Both the position numbers and the translations under genes were made by a program. The notes below the pieces were generated by a model. It was not told where the DNA came from. It did no database searches and saw only the letters and a list, made by a program, of their open reading frames with translations. Of a stretch of 64,000 bases of DNA, positions 8,226-18,085 are shown piece by piece (within the stretch, counting starts at the first letter, position 1; every line of letters starts with the position of its first letter). The stretch lies in contig NZ_CP037993.1 in the NCBI RefSeq assembly GCF_004367745.1, forward strand, positions 3,720,001 through 3,784,000, in the 5' to 3' direction. The DNA comes from Herbaspirillum huttiense. Its GTDB lineage: Bacteria > Pseudomonadota > Gammaproteobacteria > Burkholderiales > Burkholderiaceae_D.

Positions 8226-9773
8226 ATGCGTATTGCAGACATGAAAATAGGGGCGCGACTGGCGCTGGGTTTCGGTGCCGTCATGGTGCTGTTGCTGGCC
8301 ATTGCGGTACTGGGCAATCTTCAACTGGGGCGACTGGCCGACGGGATCGGCCTGATCGTCAAGGACCGCTACCCCAAGACGGTGATGGCCAACACGGTAC
8401 AGATCCAGGTCAACAAGATCGCGCTCGACATCCGCGACATCCTGCTCACTGATGATCCGCAACGCATCAAGGCCCTGGTCGCCGACGCCACCGCAGCGGA
8501 CCGCAAGATGAACGAGTCGCTGGCCAGGCTCAAGGAGGTAGCGCGGTCCGAAGAAGACAAGCGCTACGTCGAGGCTGCCATGACCGCGCGCCAGGCCTAC
8601 GTACCGGCGCGCGACAAGCTCCTGGCCCTGGCACTGGCGGGCCAGGTGGACGAGGCCAAACAATACCTGCCGCAGCAATTCATGCCGGTACAGATCAAGT
8701 ACTTCATCGCGCTCGATGCCATGTTCGACTACCAGGGCGGCCTGATGGATGCAGCCGGCGAGGCCGCCACCCAGGACTCCGCCAGCGCTCGCAACATCAT
8801 CAACGGCCTGGCGCTGGCTGCCCTGCTGCTGGCGGCGGGCGTGGCATGGCTGGTCTCGCGCAGCATTGCGCGGCCGCTGGTCAATGCGGTGGACGTGGCG
8901 CGGCGGGTGGCGCAAGGCGACTTGTCGGCGCGGGTCGAGGTGAGCTCACGGGACGAGACAGGCGAACTGATGATGGCCTTGAAGCTGATGAACGACAACC
9001 TGCGCAACATCGTCAGCCGCGTGCGCCTTGGCACCGACACCATCCATCATGCTGCTGAAGAAATCGCCAGCGGCAACCTGGACCTGTCGGCGCGTACCGA
9101 GCAGCAGGCAGGCTCCATCGAAGAGACCGCTGCCGCCATGGAAGAACTGACCTCCACCGTCAGACAGAACGCCGACAATGCCCGCCAGGCCACCGAGCTG
9201 GCCGGGAATGCTTCGCACATTGCGGTGCAGGGCGGTGAGGTGGTGGAACAGGTGGTCAGGACGATGGCCGACATCAATGCCTCCTCGCGCCAGATCGTGG
9301 ACATCATCAGCGTCATTGATGGGATTGCCTTCCAGACCAACATCCTGGCCCTGAATGCGGCCGTGGAGGCGGCGCGCGCGGGCGAACAGGGACGCGGCTT
9401 CGCAGTGGTGGCCTCCGAAGTGCGGTCACTGGCACAACGCAGCGCCACCGCCGCCCGTGAAATCAAGGAGCTGATCAACGATTCGGTGGGCCGCATCGAC
9501 AGCGGCGCCACGCTGGTACAGCAGGCCGGCAGCACCATGCATGAGGTGGTGCAGAGCGTGCAGCGGGTCAACGCCATCATTACCGAGATCAGTGCGGCCA
9601 GCCGGGAGCAGAGCAGCGGCATTGAAGAGATCCACCGCGCCATCACCCTCATGGATGAAACGACCCAGCAGAATGCGGCGCTGGTGGAAGAGGCTGCCGC
9701 AGCGGCCCAGGCCATGCGCCATCAGGCCGGACAGTTGCAGGAGGCGGTAGAGGTGTTCAGGCTCGGTGCGTGA
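8226..9773 (+). CDS. Methyl-accepting chemotaxis protein
   Basis: 515-residue transmembrane chemoreceptor. TM1 lies at about residues 11-30, a periplasmic four-helix-bundle-type ligand domain at about 31-188, TM2 at about 190-212, HAMP at about 211-263 and the cytoplasmic signalling domain at about 268-512. The conserved hairpin tip IDGIAFQTNILALNAAVEAA starts near residue 363. It ends in VEVFRLGA without a CheR-binding pentapeptide. Start chosen at MRIADMKIGARL (8226) with AAAGGG upstream; an in-frame ATG at 8205 would add seven residues. It lies 22 bp after the 8-oxoguanine deaminase gene, so the two are likely co-transcribed. A purine-related ligand is possible; ligand identity is inference. 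Confidence 0.92.
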   Translation: MRIADMKIGARLALGFGAVMVLLLAIAVLGNLQLGRLADGIGLIVKDRYPKTVMANTVQIQVNKIALDIRDILLTDDPQRIKALVADATAADRKMNESLARLKEVARSEEDKRYVEAAMTARQAYVPARDKLLALALAGQVDEAKQYLPQQFMPVQIKYFIALDAMFDYQGGLMDAAGEAATQDSASARNIINGLALAALLLAAGVAWLVSRSIARPLVNAVDVARRVAQGDLSARVEVSSRDETGELMMALKLMNDNLRNIVSRVRLGTDTIHHAAEEIASGNLDLSARTEQQAGSIEETAAAMEELTSTVRQNADNARQATELAGNASHIAVQGGEVVEQVVRTMADINASSRQIVDIISVIDGIAFQTNILALNAAVEAARAGEQGRGFAVVASEVRSLAQRSATAAREIKELINDSVGRIDSGATLVQQAGSTMHEVVQSVQRVNAIITEISAASREQSSGIEEIHRAITLMDETTQQNAALVEEAAAAAQAMRHQAGQLQEAVEVFRLGA

Positions 9774-9966
9774 GGTGCGGGGCGGGCAGCACCGGTTCGG
9801 CACGATCCTGGGCAACCGGCGCTGGTGCAAGCGGTGCACTGACAACTTTTGCAAGATGGATTATTATTCCTTCCGTCTTTGCTGAGCTGCGTCGGGAGCG
9901 CTGGCAGTGGCGAAAATAAAGAACTAGAAAAACAAGACATTCAACAACACAGATGTCAGGGGAAAA

Positions 9967-10482
9967 ATGAGATTGACTGGATTGGCTTTGGCCACGGCCA
10001 TCGCATTGACAGGCTGCGCAAGTCTCAAGCAGACGCTGCCGGAAAATTATCAGGGGCCGAAGGCAACCATCAAGGATTCGACCAAGCGCCACTCGTCCCA
10101 AAAAGCCGATATCTTCTACATCGATACCGTTGATGGCGAGTCAGTCCTCACTTCCCCCATGCGTACGCGTGCGGAGAACCAGGGCAAGTTTTTGTTCATG
10201 CGTGTCTACCTGATCAGCCACGATTTCCCGATCCAACCCACCACCTTGGGCATTCGCGGCGAGACGCAATATGCCGCGCCCATCCTGGCCTTGACCAATC
10301 CTGTCTATCGCGTTGAGGGCAAGGTCCAGTTCACGCCGGAAGCCGGCAAGGTCTACGTGGTCAAGGGGGAACTGGGCGAAGATTATTCCGCGGTATGGAT
10401 CGAGGAAGAACAAACGCATACCGTGATCGACAAGAAGATCGAGTCGAATGGCTCCGCCAAAGCAGGCGCCATCCAGAAATAA
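9967..10482 (+). CDS. Predicted lipoprotein, unknown function
   Basis: 171 residues. The signal peptide ends in the lipobox LTGC (Cys18), so a lipid-anchored envelope protein is expected. I do not recognise the family. The mature part looks beta-rich (FYIDTVDGE, VYRVEGKVQFTPEAGKVYVVKGEL), reminiscent of carbohydrate-binding-like or DUF2846-type sandwich folds. The C-terminus (VWIEEEQTHTVIDKKIE) resembles nothing I can name. RBS CAGGGG lies 5 bp before the ATG. It is followed after 43 bp by a second small lipoprotein that carries the same start-site context (AAGGGGAAAA), so the two form an operon closed by the terminator at 10974. Confidence 0.8.
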   Translation: MRLTGLALATAIALTGCASLKQTLPENYQGPKATIKDSTKRHSSQKADIFYIDTVDGESVLTSPMRTRAENQGKFLFMRVYLISHDFPIQPTTLGIRGETQYAAPILALTNPVYRVEGKVQFTPEAGKVYVVKGELGEDYSAVWIEEEQTHTVIDKKIESNGSAKAGAIQK

Positions 10483-10525
10483 GAAGCAAGAAAAACATCG
10501 CCATCACAACCCAAGGGGAAAACCA

Positions 10526-10957
10526 ATGAAAGCCATGCTGTTCAGTCTCGCGCTGGTCTCAGCGCTGTCCGGTTGCGCCGTACCCATGGCCGATCCGGCC
10601 AAGGATGCACAACTCAAGGAATTCAAGATCGACAAGGACAAGAGTGCCGTCTACATCTATCGCAATGAAACCATGGGCGCGGCCGTGCGCATGGATGTCG
10701 CGGTGGATGGCGCGCCCCTGGGCCGCACGGCTGCACACACTTATCTCTACAAGGAGCTGACGCCTGGCAAGCACGTCATCACCTCCACCGCCGAAAATAC
10801 CGAAACGCTGGAGATCGATGCCAAGCCGGGCGTACTGACCTATATCTGGCAGGAAGTGAAGATGGGTATCCTGATGGCGCGCAACAAGTTGCACCTGGTC
10901 GATGAAGAAGAAGGACAGGCCGGCGTCAAGGAAAGCAAGCTGGCTGAATCAAAGTAA
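10526..10957 (+). CDS. DUF2846-type lipoprotein
   Basis: 143 residues with lipobox LSGC (Cys17). The sequence has the pattern VYIYRNETMG...VAVDGAPLGRT...TYLYKELTPGKHVITS, characteristic of DUF2846 proteins, small beta-sandwich lipoproteins of unknown function. An in-frame extension to 10448 is rejected because the signal peptide starts at 10526 and CAAGGGG precedes it. It is the second gene of the two-lipoprotein unit and is followed by a strong terminator. No catalytic residues are suggested by the sequence. Confidence 0.82.
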   Translation: MKAMLFSLALVSALSGCAVPMADPAKDAQLKEFKIDKDKSAVYIYRNETMGAAVRMDVAVDGAPLGRTAAHTYLYKELTPGKHVITSTAENTETLEIDAKPGVLTYIWQEVKMGILMARNKLHLVDEEEGQAGVKESKLAESK

Positions 10958-10973
10958 GCCGGCTCGATGAAGC

Positions 10974-11023
10974 ACGGCCCCTTGTGACGTTCTTCCTCCG
11001 GAACGTCGCAAGGGGCCGTTTTC
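10974..11023 (+). terminator. Rho-independent terminator of lipoprotein operon
   Basis: 19-bp arms (ACGGCCCCTTG...GACGTTC / GAACGTC...CAAGGGGCCGT) with one mismatch and an 8-nt loop, followed by TTTTC. It lies between convergent lipoprotein and pyruvate kinase genes. Confidence 0.9.
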
Positions 11024-11036
11024 ATTGTATCGCCCC

Positions 11037-12455
11037 CTACCCCCACACCTCCGCCACCCGCAACAGATTGGTACTGCCCGGCTGCCCGAAGGGCATGCCC
11101 GCGGTGATCGCGATCTGGTCTCCCTGGCGCGCAAACCCTTCGCGCACCGCCGCCTGGCAGGCCGCGCTGACCATCTGGCGCTCGTCATGCACGGCTTCGC
11201 TGATGGTGGAATGCACGCCCCACACCAGCGCCAGCCGCCGCGCCGTGGCCAGTTGCGGCGTGATGCTCAAAATGGGCGCAGCAGGCCGTTCACGCGCCGC
11301 GCGCAAGCTGGTGTGCCCCGAGCTGGTATAGGTCACCGTGGCGCTCGCCCCGAGGATGCCGGTGACGTCGCGCAGCGCCGCGCAGATGGCGTCGGGCCGG
11401 TTGCGTTCGGGGGTAGCGTATTGGGCCTGCATCAGGGTGCGATACAGCGGATCCTTCTCCACCTCCGCAATCACCCGGTCCATCATCGTGACCGCCTGCA
11501 AGGGATAGCTGCCATTGGCCGACTCGGCCGACAGCATCACCGCATCCGATCCGTCATAGATGGCACTGGCCACATCCGACACTTCGGCCCGCGTGGGTAC
11601 CGGTGCGGCAATCATCGATTCCAGCATTTGCGTGGCGATCACGATGGGCTTGCCCTGGTGGCGGCAGGCGCGCAGGATGCGCTTTTGCGTGCCCGGCACG
11701 CACTCCGGCGGCAGCTCCACACCGAGGTCGCCGCGTGCCACCATGATGGCGTCGGACACTGCCACGATCTCGTCGAGCCGCTCCAGCGCGGCCGGTTTCT
11801 CCAGCTTGGAGAGGATGGCCGCGCGGCCCGCCACCAGCGCCCGCGCCTCCAGCACATCCTCGGGGCGCTGCACGAAGGACAGCGCGATCAAGTCCGCGCC
11901 CATCTCCAGCGCGAAGTCCAGATCACGGCGGTCCTTGGCGGTCAGCGCAGGAATCGGCAAGACCGCATCGGGCACATTGACGCCCTTGCGATCGGAGACC
12001 ACGCCACCATTGACCACACGCGTGCGAATGGCATGGCCATCGCTGGCTTCTACCTGCAGGCGCAGCTTGCCGTCGTCAATGAGCAGGCTTTGTCCCGCAT
12101 GAATGGCCTCGAACAATTCAGGATGGGGCAGGCAGACGCGGCGCTGGTCGCCAGGGGAGGCATCACGGTCGAGGGTGAACACCTGCCCGGTTTGCAGCAC
12201 TGCCCTGCCCCCGGCGAATTGGCCGATGCGCAGCTTGGGGCCCTGCAGGTCGGCCAGCACGCCGATGGGGCGGCCGACTTCGCGCTCCACCTGGCGCACG
12301 ATCTGGTAACGCGCGTGATGATCGGCGTGGCTGCCGTGGCTGAAGTTGAAACGAAATACGTCAGCCCCGGCGTCGAAGAGCGCGCGGATCATCTCCGGCG
12401 TGGCGCTGGAGGGACCGAGGGTGGCGACGATTTTGGCCTGGCGTAGTCGGCGCAT
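11037..12455 (-). CDS. pyk: Pyruvate kinase
   Basis: 472-residue type II pyruvate kinase, phosphoenolpyruvate + ADP to pyruvate + ATP. The N-terminal RQAKIVATLGPSS, substrate residues FRFNFSHGS and the signature block around Lys217 and Glu219 (SKLEKPAAL) to MVARGDLGVELP (residues 238-249) are intact, as is the C-terminal domain with TSSGHTSLRAARERP. The ATG at 12455 has AAGAGG upstream. It follows gcl-hyi-glxR on the same strand, an arrangement known from tartrate and glyoxylate catabolic loci where a pyruvate kinase paralogue (ttuE) completes the route from glycerate. It is probably a pathway-dedicated copy; the genome's glycolytic enzyme would be elsewhere. Confidence 0.95.
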   Translation of the reverse strand: MRRLRQAKIVATLGPSSATPEMIRALFDAGADVFRFNFSHGSHADHHARYQIVRQVEREVGRPIGVLADLQGPKLRIGQFAGGRAVLQTGQVFTLDRDASPGDQRRVCLPHPELFEAIHAGQSLLIDDGKLRLQVEASDGHAIRTRVVNGGVVSDRKGVNVPDAVLPIPALTAKDRRDLDFALEMGADLIALSFVQRPEDVLEARALVAGRAAILSKLEKPAALERLDEIVAVSDAIMVARGDLGVELPPECVPGTQKRILRACRHQGKPIVIATQMLESMIAAPVPTRAEVSDVASAIYDGSDAVMLSAESANGSYPLQAVTMMDRVIAEVEKDPLYRTLMQAQYATPERNRPDAICAALRDVTGILGASATVTYTSSGHTSLRAARERPAAPILSITPQLATARRLALVWGVHSTISEAVHDERQMVSAACQAAVREGFARQGDQIAITAGMPFGQPGSTNLLRVAEVWG

Positions 12456-12491
12456 GGAAATCCTCTTGTTCTGGTTGGATGCATGAAAAAA

Positions 12492-12588
12492 CCGTTCGGA
12501 CTGAGTAGATCCGCAGGATCGTATCGAAGGCGCGCAGTCGTCTGTGCGCCATCGATACGCCGCATGCGCGGCTACTCAGTCCGAACGG
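12492..12588. repeat. Inverted pair of palindromic intergenic elements
   Basis: Outer arms CCGTTCGGACTGAGTAG (12492-12508) and CTACTCAGTCCGAACGG (12572-12588) are perfect. Inner arms CGTATCGA (12520-12527) and TCGATACG (12552-12559) and GGCGC/GCGCC also pair. It is two head-to-head copies of the element at 6178 and forms a ~97-nt cruciform-capable sequence between glxR and pyk. There is no T-run. Confidence 0.88.
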
Positions 12589-12651
12589 GATGTGAAGTGA
12601 AGCCGAGGCGAAATACGCGCAGTCTCACTTCACATTGACATCATCATTCGC

Positions 12652-13539
12652 TCAGGCCTTGGCGATCTCGTGATTGGACAGGATCTCCACCGCCCGGCAC
12701 AGCGCCGAGTGATCCATCCCCGCCAGTCCATTGGCGGCACAGGCGTTCATCAGCTCCTGGGCCGCGGCAGTATTGGGCAAGCTGATGCCCAATGCCTTGG
12801 CGCCTTGCAGGGCCAGGTTCAGGTCCTTCTGGTGCAACTCGATGCGGAAGCCCGGCGCGAAGGTCCGCTTGACCATGCGCTCGCCGTGCACTTCGAGGAT
12901 GCGTGAGGAAGCAAAGCCGCCCATGAGCGCCTGCCGCACCCGTGCCGGATCGGCCCCGGCCTTGGAGGCGAAGAGCAAGGCCTCGGCCACGGCCTGGATG
13001 TTCAGGGCCACGATGATCTGGTTGGCGACCTTGGTGGTCTGGCCATCGCCGTTGCCGCCGACCAGGGTGATGTTCTTGCCCATCAGTTCGAACAACGGCT
13101 TGACATCGTTGAAGGCCGATTCCGAACCGCCGACCATGATGGTGAGCGAAGCCGCCTTGGCGCCCACTTCACCGCCCGAGACCGGTGCGTCCAGATATTG
13201 GCAGCCGAGCGCATTGATCTTCTGCGCGAACTCCTTGGTGGCGATGGGCGAGATGGAGCTCATGTCCACCACGATCTTGCCCGGCGACAGGCCTTCGGCC
13301 ACGCCCTTGTCACCAAAGAGAACCGCCTGTACGTGCGGCGTATCCGGCACCATGACGATGACGATGTCGGCGCGCCGCGCCACTTCCGCACCCGACGTGC
13401 AGACGGTGGCACCGCCCTCCAGCAAGGGAGCGGGGGGATTTTTCTGGTCGTGCAGGTAGAGCTTGTGGCCGCCCTTCTGCAGGTTTTCCGCCATGGGTGC
13501 GCCCATGATGCCCAGGCCGATGAATCCAACTTTTGCCAT
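12652..13539 (-). CDS. glxR: 2-hydroxy-3-oxopropionate (tartronate semialdehyde) reductase
   Basis: 295-residue beta-hydroxyacid dehydrogenase reducing tartronate semialdehyde to D-glycerate with NAD(P)H. The N-terminal Rossmann motif GFIGLGIMGAPMAENL, the substrate motif DAPVSGGEVGA and the catalytic Lys region GGNGDGQTTKVANQ are present. The ATG at 13539 has GAGGAG upstream; five extra codons to 13554 lack a better RBS. It is third in the gcl-hyi-glxR unit, 42 bp after hyi. The closely related GarR has the same chemistry; the gcl/hyi context favours glxR. Confidence 0.93.
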   Translation of the reverse strand: MAKVGFIGLGIMGAPMAENLQKGGHKLYLHDQKNPPAPLLEGGATVCTSGAEVARRADIVIVMVPDTPHVQAVLFGDKGVAEGLSPGKIVVDMSSISPIATKEFAQKINALGCQYLDAPVSGGEVGAKAASLTIMVGGSESAFNDVKPLFELMGKNITLVGGNGDGQTTKVANQIIVALNIQAVAEALLFASKAGADPARVRQALMGGFASSRILEVHGERMVKRTFAPGFRIELHQKDLNLALQGAKALGISLPNTAAAQELMNACAANGLAGMDHSALCRAVEILSNHEIAKA

Positions 13540-13581
13540 GCTGTGTCTCCTCAAGAAAGATGAAATCCTGCTGTCATGTGT

Positions 13582-14370
13582 TCAGGCTGTCTGCAATCCG
13601 TGTTGCGCGATCCAGCCCAGTCCTGCAACGGTCCCGGCCTGCGGTTTGTATTCGCAGCCGATCCAGCCGCGATAGCCGATCTCCTCCAGCCAGTTGAACA
13701 GGTAGCGGTAATTGATCTCGCCGCTGCCGGGTTCACCGCGTCCGGGGTTGTCGGCCAGCTGCACGTGGCCGATCAGGGATAGGTTGGCCTTGAGCGTGTT
13801 GGCCAGTTCGCCCTCCATGCGCTGCATGTGATAGATGTCGTATTGCACGAAGAGATTGTCCGAGCCCGTGGCCAGGATCAGTTCCACCGCCTGGCGCGTG
13901 GTGTTGAGGAAGAAGCCGGGAATGTCGAAGTGATTGATGGGCTCGATCAGCAGACGGATGCCCTGCTCCTTCAGGCGCGTGGCTGCGTATTTCAAATTGC
14001 CGACCAGCACCTCGCGCGCCGCTTCGCGCGAGACGCCCGGCGGCAGGATGCCGACCAGGCAATTGAGCTGCGGCACTTCCAGCGCGCGGGCGTAGCGGAT
14101 GGCCTCATCGACCCCGGCACGAAACTCCGCCACGCGATCGGGATGGCAGGCGATGCCGCGTTCACCGGCGTCCCAGTTGCCGGCCGGGAGGTTGTGCAGG
14201 ACCAGTTGCAGGCGGTACGTGCGCAATTGATCGGCGATCTGTTCCGGTGCAAAGGCATAGGGAAAGAGGAATTCCACTGCACGAAAGCCGGCCTGCGATG
14301 CGGCCTGGAAGCGTTCCAGGAAAGGCTGTTCGGTAAACAGCATGGTGAGATTGGCGGCGAGTTGGGTCAT
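13582..14370 (-). CDS. hyi: Hydroxypyruvate isomerase
   Basis: 262-residue xylose-isomerase-like TIM barrel interconverting hydroxypyruvate and tartronate semialdehyde. Metal and catalytic residues of the Hyi/EC 5.3.1.22 family are visible: Glu143 in IEPINHFDIPG, Asp178 in QYDIYHMQ, Gln204 in GHVQLADNPGR and Glu240 in GCEYKP. Length equals the family norm of about 260. It sits 18 bp after gcl, so the two are translated from one message. Confidence 0.94.
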   Translation of the reverse strand: MTQLAANLTMLFTEQPFLERFQAASQAGFRAVEFLFPYAFAPEQIADQLRTYRLQLVLHNLPAGNWDAGERGIACHPDRVAEFRAGVDEAIRYARALEVPQLNCLVGILPPGVSREAAREVLVGNLKYAATRLKEQGIRLLIEPINHFDIPGFFLNTTRQAVELILATGSDNLFVQYDIYHMQRMEGELANTLKANLSLIGHVQLADNPGRGEPGSGEINYRYLFNWLEEIGYRGWIGCEYKPQAGTVAGLGWIAQHGLQTA

Positions 14371-14388
14371 GGCGGGTCTCCTTGGTTT

Positions 14389-16164
<1,776 letters not shown>

Positions 16165-16233
16165 GCTCGTTCTCCAGAATGTCCGTTGGTGGATGTGTGA
16201 TCGCTGGAGGCCATGCTAGTCATTACAAATCCG

Positions 16234-16249
16234 GATGATAAGTATCATC
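16234..16249. promoter_or_regulatory. Candidate LysR operator between gcl and its divergent regulator
   Basis: Perfect palindrome GATGATA-AG-TATCATC in the 161-bp divergent gap, about 70 bp upstream of gcl and 77 bp upstream of the LysR start. Size and position fit a LysR recognition half; no experimental support. Confidence 0.45.
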
Positions 16250-16325
16250 AGAGTCCACTGATTACTGAGCAAAAGTATGGAAACATCCAAAAAGTATTGA
16301 ATTACACTCAGGCCGGGAGGGATTG

Positions 16326-17243
16326 ATGGACAAACTCAAACAGATCGAAGCATTCGTGCTGGTAGTGGACAAGGGCAGCCTGGCGGCGGCCGCGCTGGAA
16401 GACAAGGTGACGCCGGTGATGATGGGGCGGCGCATTGATGCGTTGGAGAAGCGCTTGGGCACCAAGCTGATGCATCGCACGACGCGGCATTTGACGTTGA
16501 CGGAGCAGGGCAGCGTGTTTCTGGATCATTGCCGCAAGTTGCTGGAGCAGATGGACACGGCCGAGAAGAGCATTGCCGAGGGCCGGCACAAGGCCACGGG
16601 CCATTTGGTGGTCTCGACGCCGGCGGCGTATGGGCGGCTGCATGTGGCGCCGCATGCGCCGGCGTTTTTGGCGGCGCATCCGGAGGTGCAGATTTCATTC
16701 AATCTGACGGATCGTGTGGTCGATCTGGTGCGTGAGGGGTATGACCTGGGCATCCGCATTGGGGGTGCGATTGAGCCGAGCTTTGTGGCGGTGCGGTTGG
16801 CGAGCAACCGGCGGGTGGTGTGTGCGGCGCCGGAGTATTTGCATCGTCATGGTGTTCCGCGCACGCTGGATGATCTGGCGCAGCACAACTGTCTGGCGTT
16901 CAATTTGCAGGGTGGGCAGCAGCGCGGGTGGTATTTCCAGCAGGGCGGCAAGCCGGTGATTGCCAAGGTGCAGGGCAATCTGGATTGCAACGATGGGGAG
17001 TTGTTGCATCGCTGGGCCAGTGAAGGGTTGGGGTTGGCGTGGCGGTCGACGTGGGAGATCCAGGCGCAGCTGGCGTCGGGGGAGTTGGTGACGGTGTTGG
17101 ATGAGTATGCTTTGCCGCATTACGACATCATGGCGGTGTATCCGCAGCAGCGGCATTTGCCGGCGAAGACGCGGTTTTTCATTGATTACTTGAAGGACGT
17201 TTACGGGCAACAGGATTACTGGAATCGGGCGCGGAAGGTGTGA
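16326..17243 (+). CDS. LysR-family regulator divergent from gcl
   Basis: 305-residue LTTR. HTH region at about residues 17-36 (GSLAAAALEDKVTPVMMGRR), then the effector domain from about residue 90 (GHLVVSTPAAYGRLHVAPH), with the form usual in the CrgA/DsdC-like subgroup. ATG at 16326 follows GGAGGG; the preceding in-frame TTG is less likely. It probably controls gcl-hyi-glxR; divergent placement and the 16234 palindrome support this. Codon choice (many TTG, GGG, GAT, TTT) is visibly less biased than in gcl or xdh. Confidence 0.88.
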   Translation: MDKLKQIEAFVLVVDKGSLAAAALEDKVTPVMMGRRIDALEKRLGTKLMHRTTRHLTLTEQGSVFLDHCRKLLEQMDTAEKSIAEGRHKATGHLVVSTPAAYGRLHVAPHAPAFLAAHPEVQISFNLTDRVVDLVREGYDLGIRIGGAIEPSFVAVRLASNRRVVCAAPEYLHRHGVPRTLDDLAQHNCLAFNLQGGQQRGWYFQQGGKPVIAKVQGNLDCNDGELLHRWASEGLGLAWRSTWEIQAQLASGELVTVLDEYALPHYDIMAVYPQQRHLPAKTRFFIDYLKDVYGQQDYWNRARKV

Positions 17244-17261
17244 AACAGGGGACGGTACGCC

Positions 17262-17299
17262 TTCGATACGGCCCTGACGGGCCTACTCAGGACGAACGG
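17262..17299 (+). repeat. Short palindromic intergenic element (diverged)
   Basis: TTCGATACG...CTACTCAGGACGAACGG, matching the element at 6178 with small changes in the loop (GGCCCTGACGGGCC) and tail. As at 6178 it precedes GCCGCAGGCGAG repeats and the long repeat. Confidence 0.65.
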
Positions 17300-17412
17300 G
17301 CGTCGATAAAACAAGGGCAAAACCAAAGCCGACGAAGCCGCAGGCGAGTACGGCCGAGGCCGCAGGCGAGCGAGAAAAGGCGAGGCCGAAGGCGAGCCCG
17401 TGGGGGGGGCGT

Positions 17413-17678
17413 CCCCATAGAGCCAGCCGCCGCAGCGGAGCGAAAAGTGGATCAGAAGGATAGTGGGAGCGAAGCGACTCTATCCTTCCCACTTTTCGCT
17501 TCGCTGCGGCGGGGACCCTCCGCAGGAGGGCTGGCTCTTTGGGGTCGCCTTCTTTTGCTTACTTTTCTTGGCGAGACAAGAAAAGTGAGCGGCTGCCGGG
17601 CCGCTCCCGGCGCTCCGTTCCGCCCGGAGAGAGGAAATAATTAAGCTAGAGCGCAGGAAAGCATTCCGTGCAGACTAC
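17413..17678 (+). repeat. Long intergenic repeat, copy 2
   Basis: Same orientation as copy 1 at 6345-6610; the first 219 bp appear identical and the last 47 bp are nearly so. Both copies stand between a gene end and the promoter region of a purine gene. Confidence 0.9.
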
Positions 17679-18085
17679 TCAAGCAAGCAAACAAGCAAGC
17701 AAGTAAATAATTTCCACGAAACAACAAACCAAGCCCCAAAAAGCCCCACCCGGATAAAACTGGCAAAATCTCGCCTGCGAAACACAAGATTCCATACCTC
17801 CGTGTCACCAATGCGCAGCAACAATCTCCAGCGCCAGCGCTGATTTCCGCCGAAGATCCCACTTATAACTCCAGGTTAATAATGGCTATGTGCCATCCCT
17901 TACATCCCTCAGATGAAATTCAACGACATTAGCAACGCTGCCAAAACAATGCGAAAAGCACCCCCACCAGCACCGCCCATTTTTTGCCTGCCCCCGGCCC
18001 TGACGCATGCACAAGCGCATGCACAGCGCCAATGCCAGGCAAGTTTTCCGGCGCATAAAAACGGACCAAACGGAGACAACCCACA

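Larger units (their letters stand above)
17244..18085. other. Long intergenic region with repeats, before purine permease
   Basis: 842 bp without a believable gene. Contents: a short palindromic element (17262-17299), GCCGCAGGCGAG-type sequence (17330-17400), copy 2 of the 266-bp repeat (17413-17678), a CAAG-rich stretch (17682-17705), and an AT-richer leader (17700-18060) that should contain the permease promoter. The 8-mer GCATGCAC occurs at 18005 and 18017, 12 bp apart. I see no purine riboswitch core in the leader. Confidence 0.75.

Noticed and set aside
12456..12651. Rho-independent terminator between glxR and pyk
   Set aside because: Strong inverted repeat but no U-run on either strand; treated as a repeat element.
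17680..18085. Purine riboswitch ahead of the permease
   Set aside because: I could not find the paired loops and conserved core expected; left as a search to run rather than a feature.
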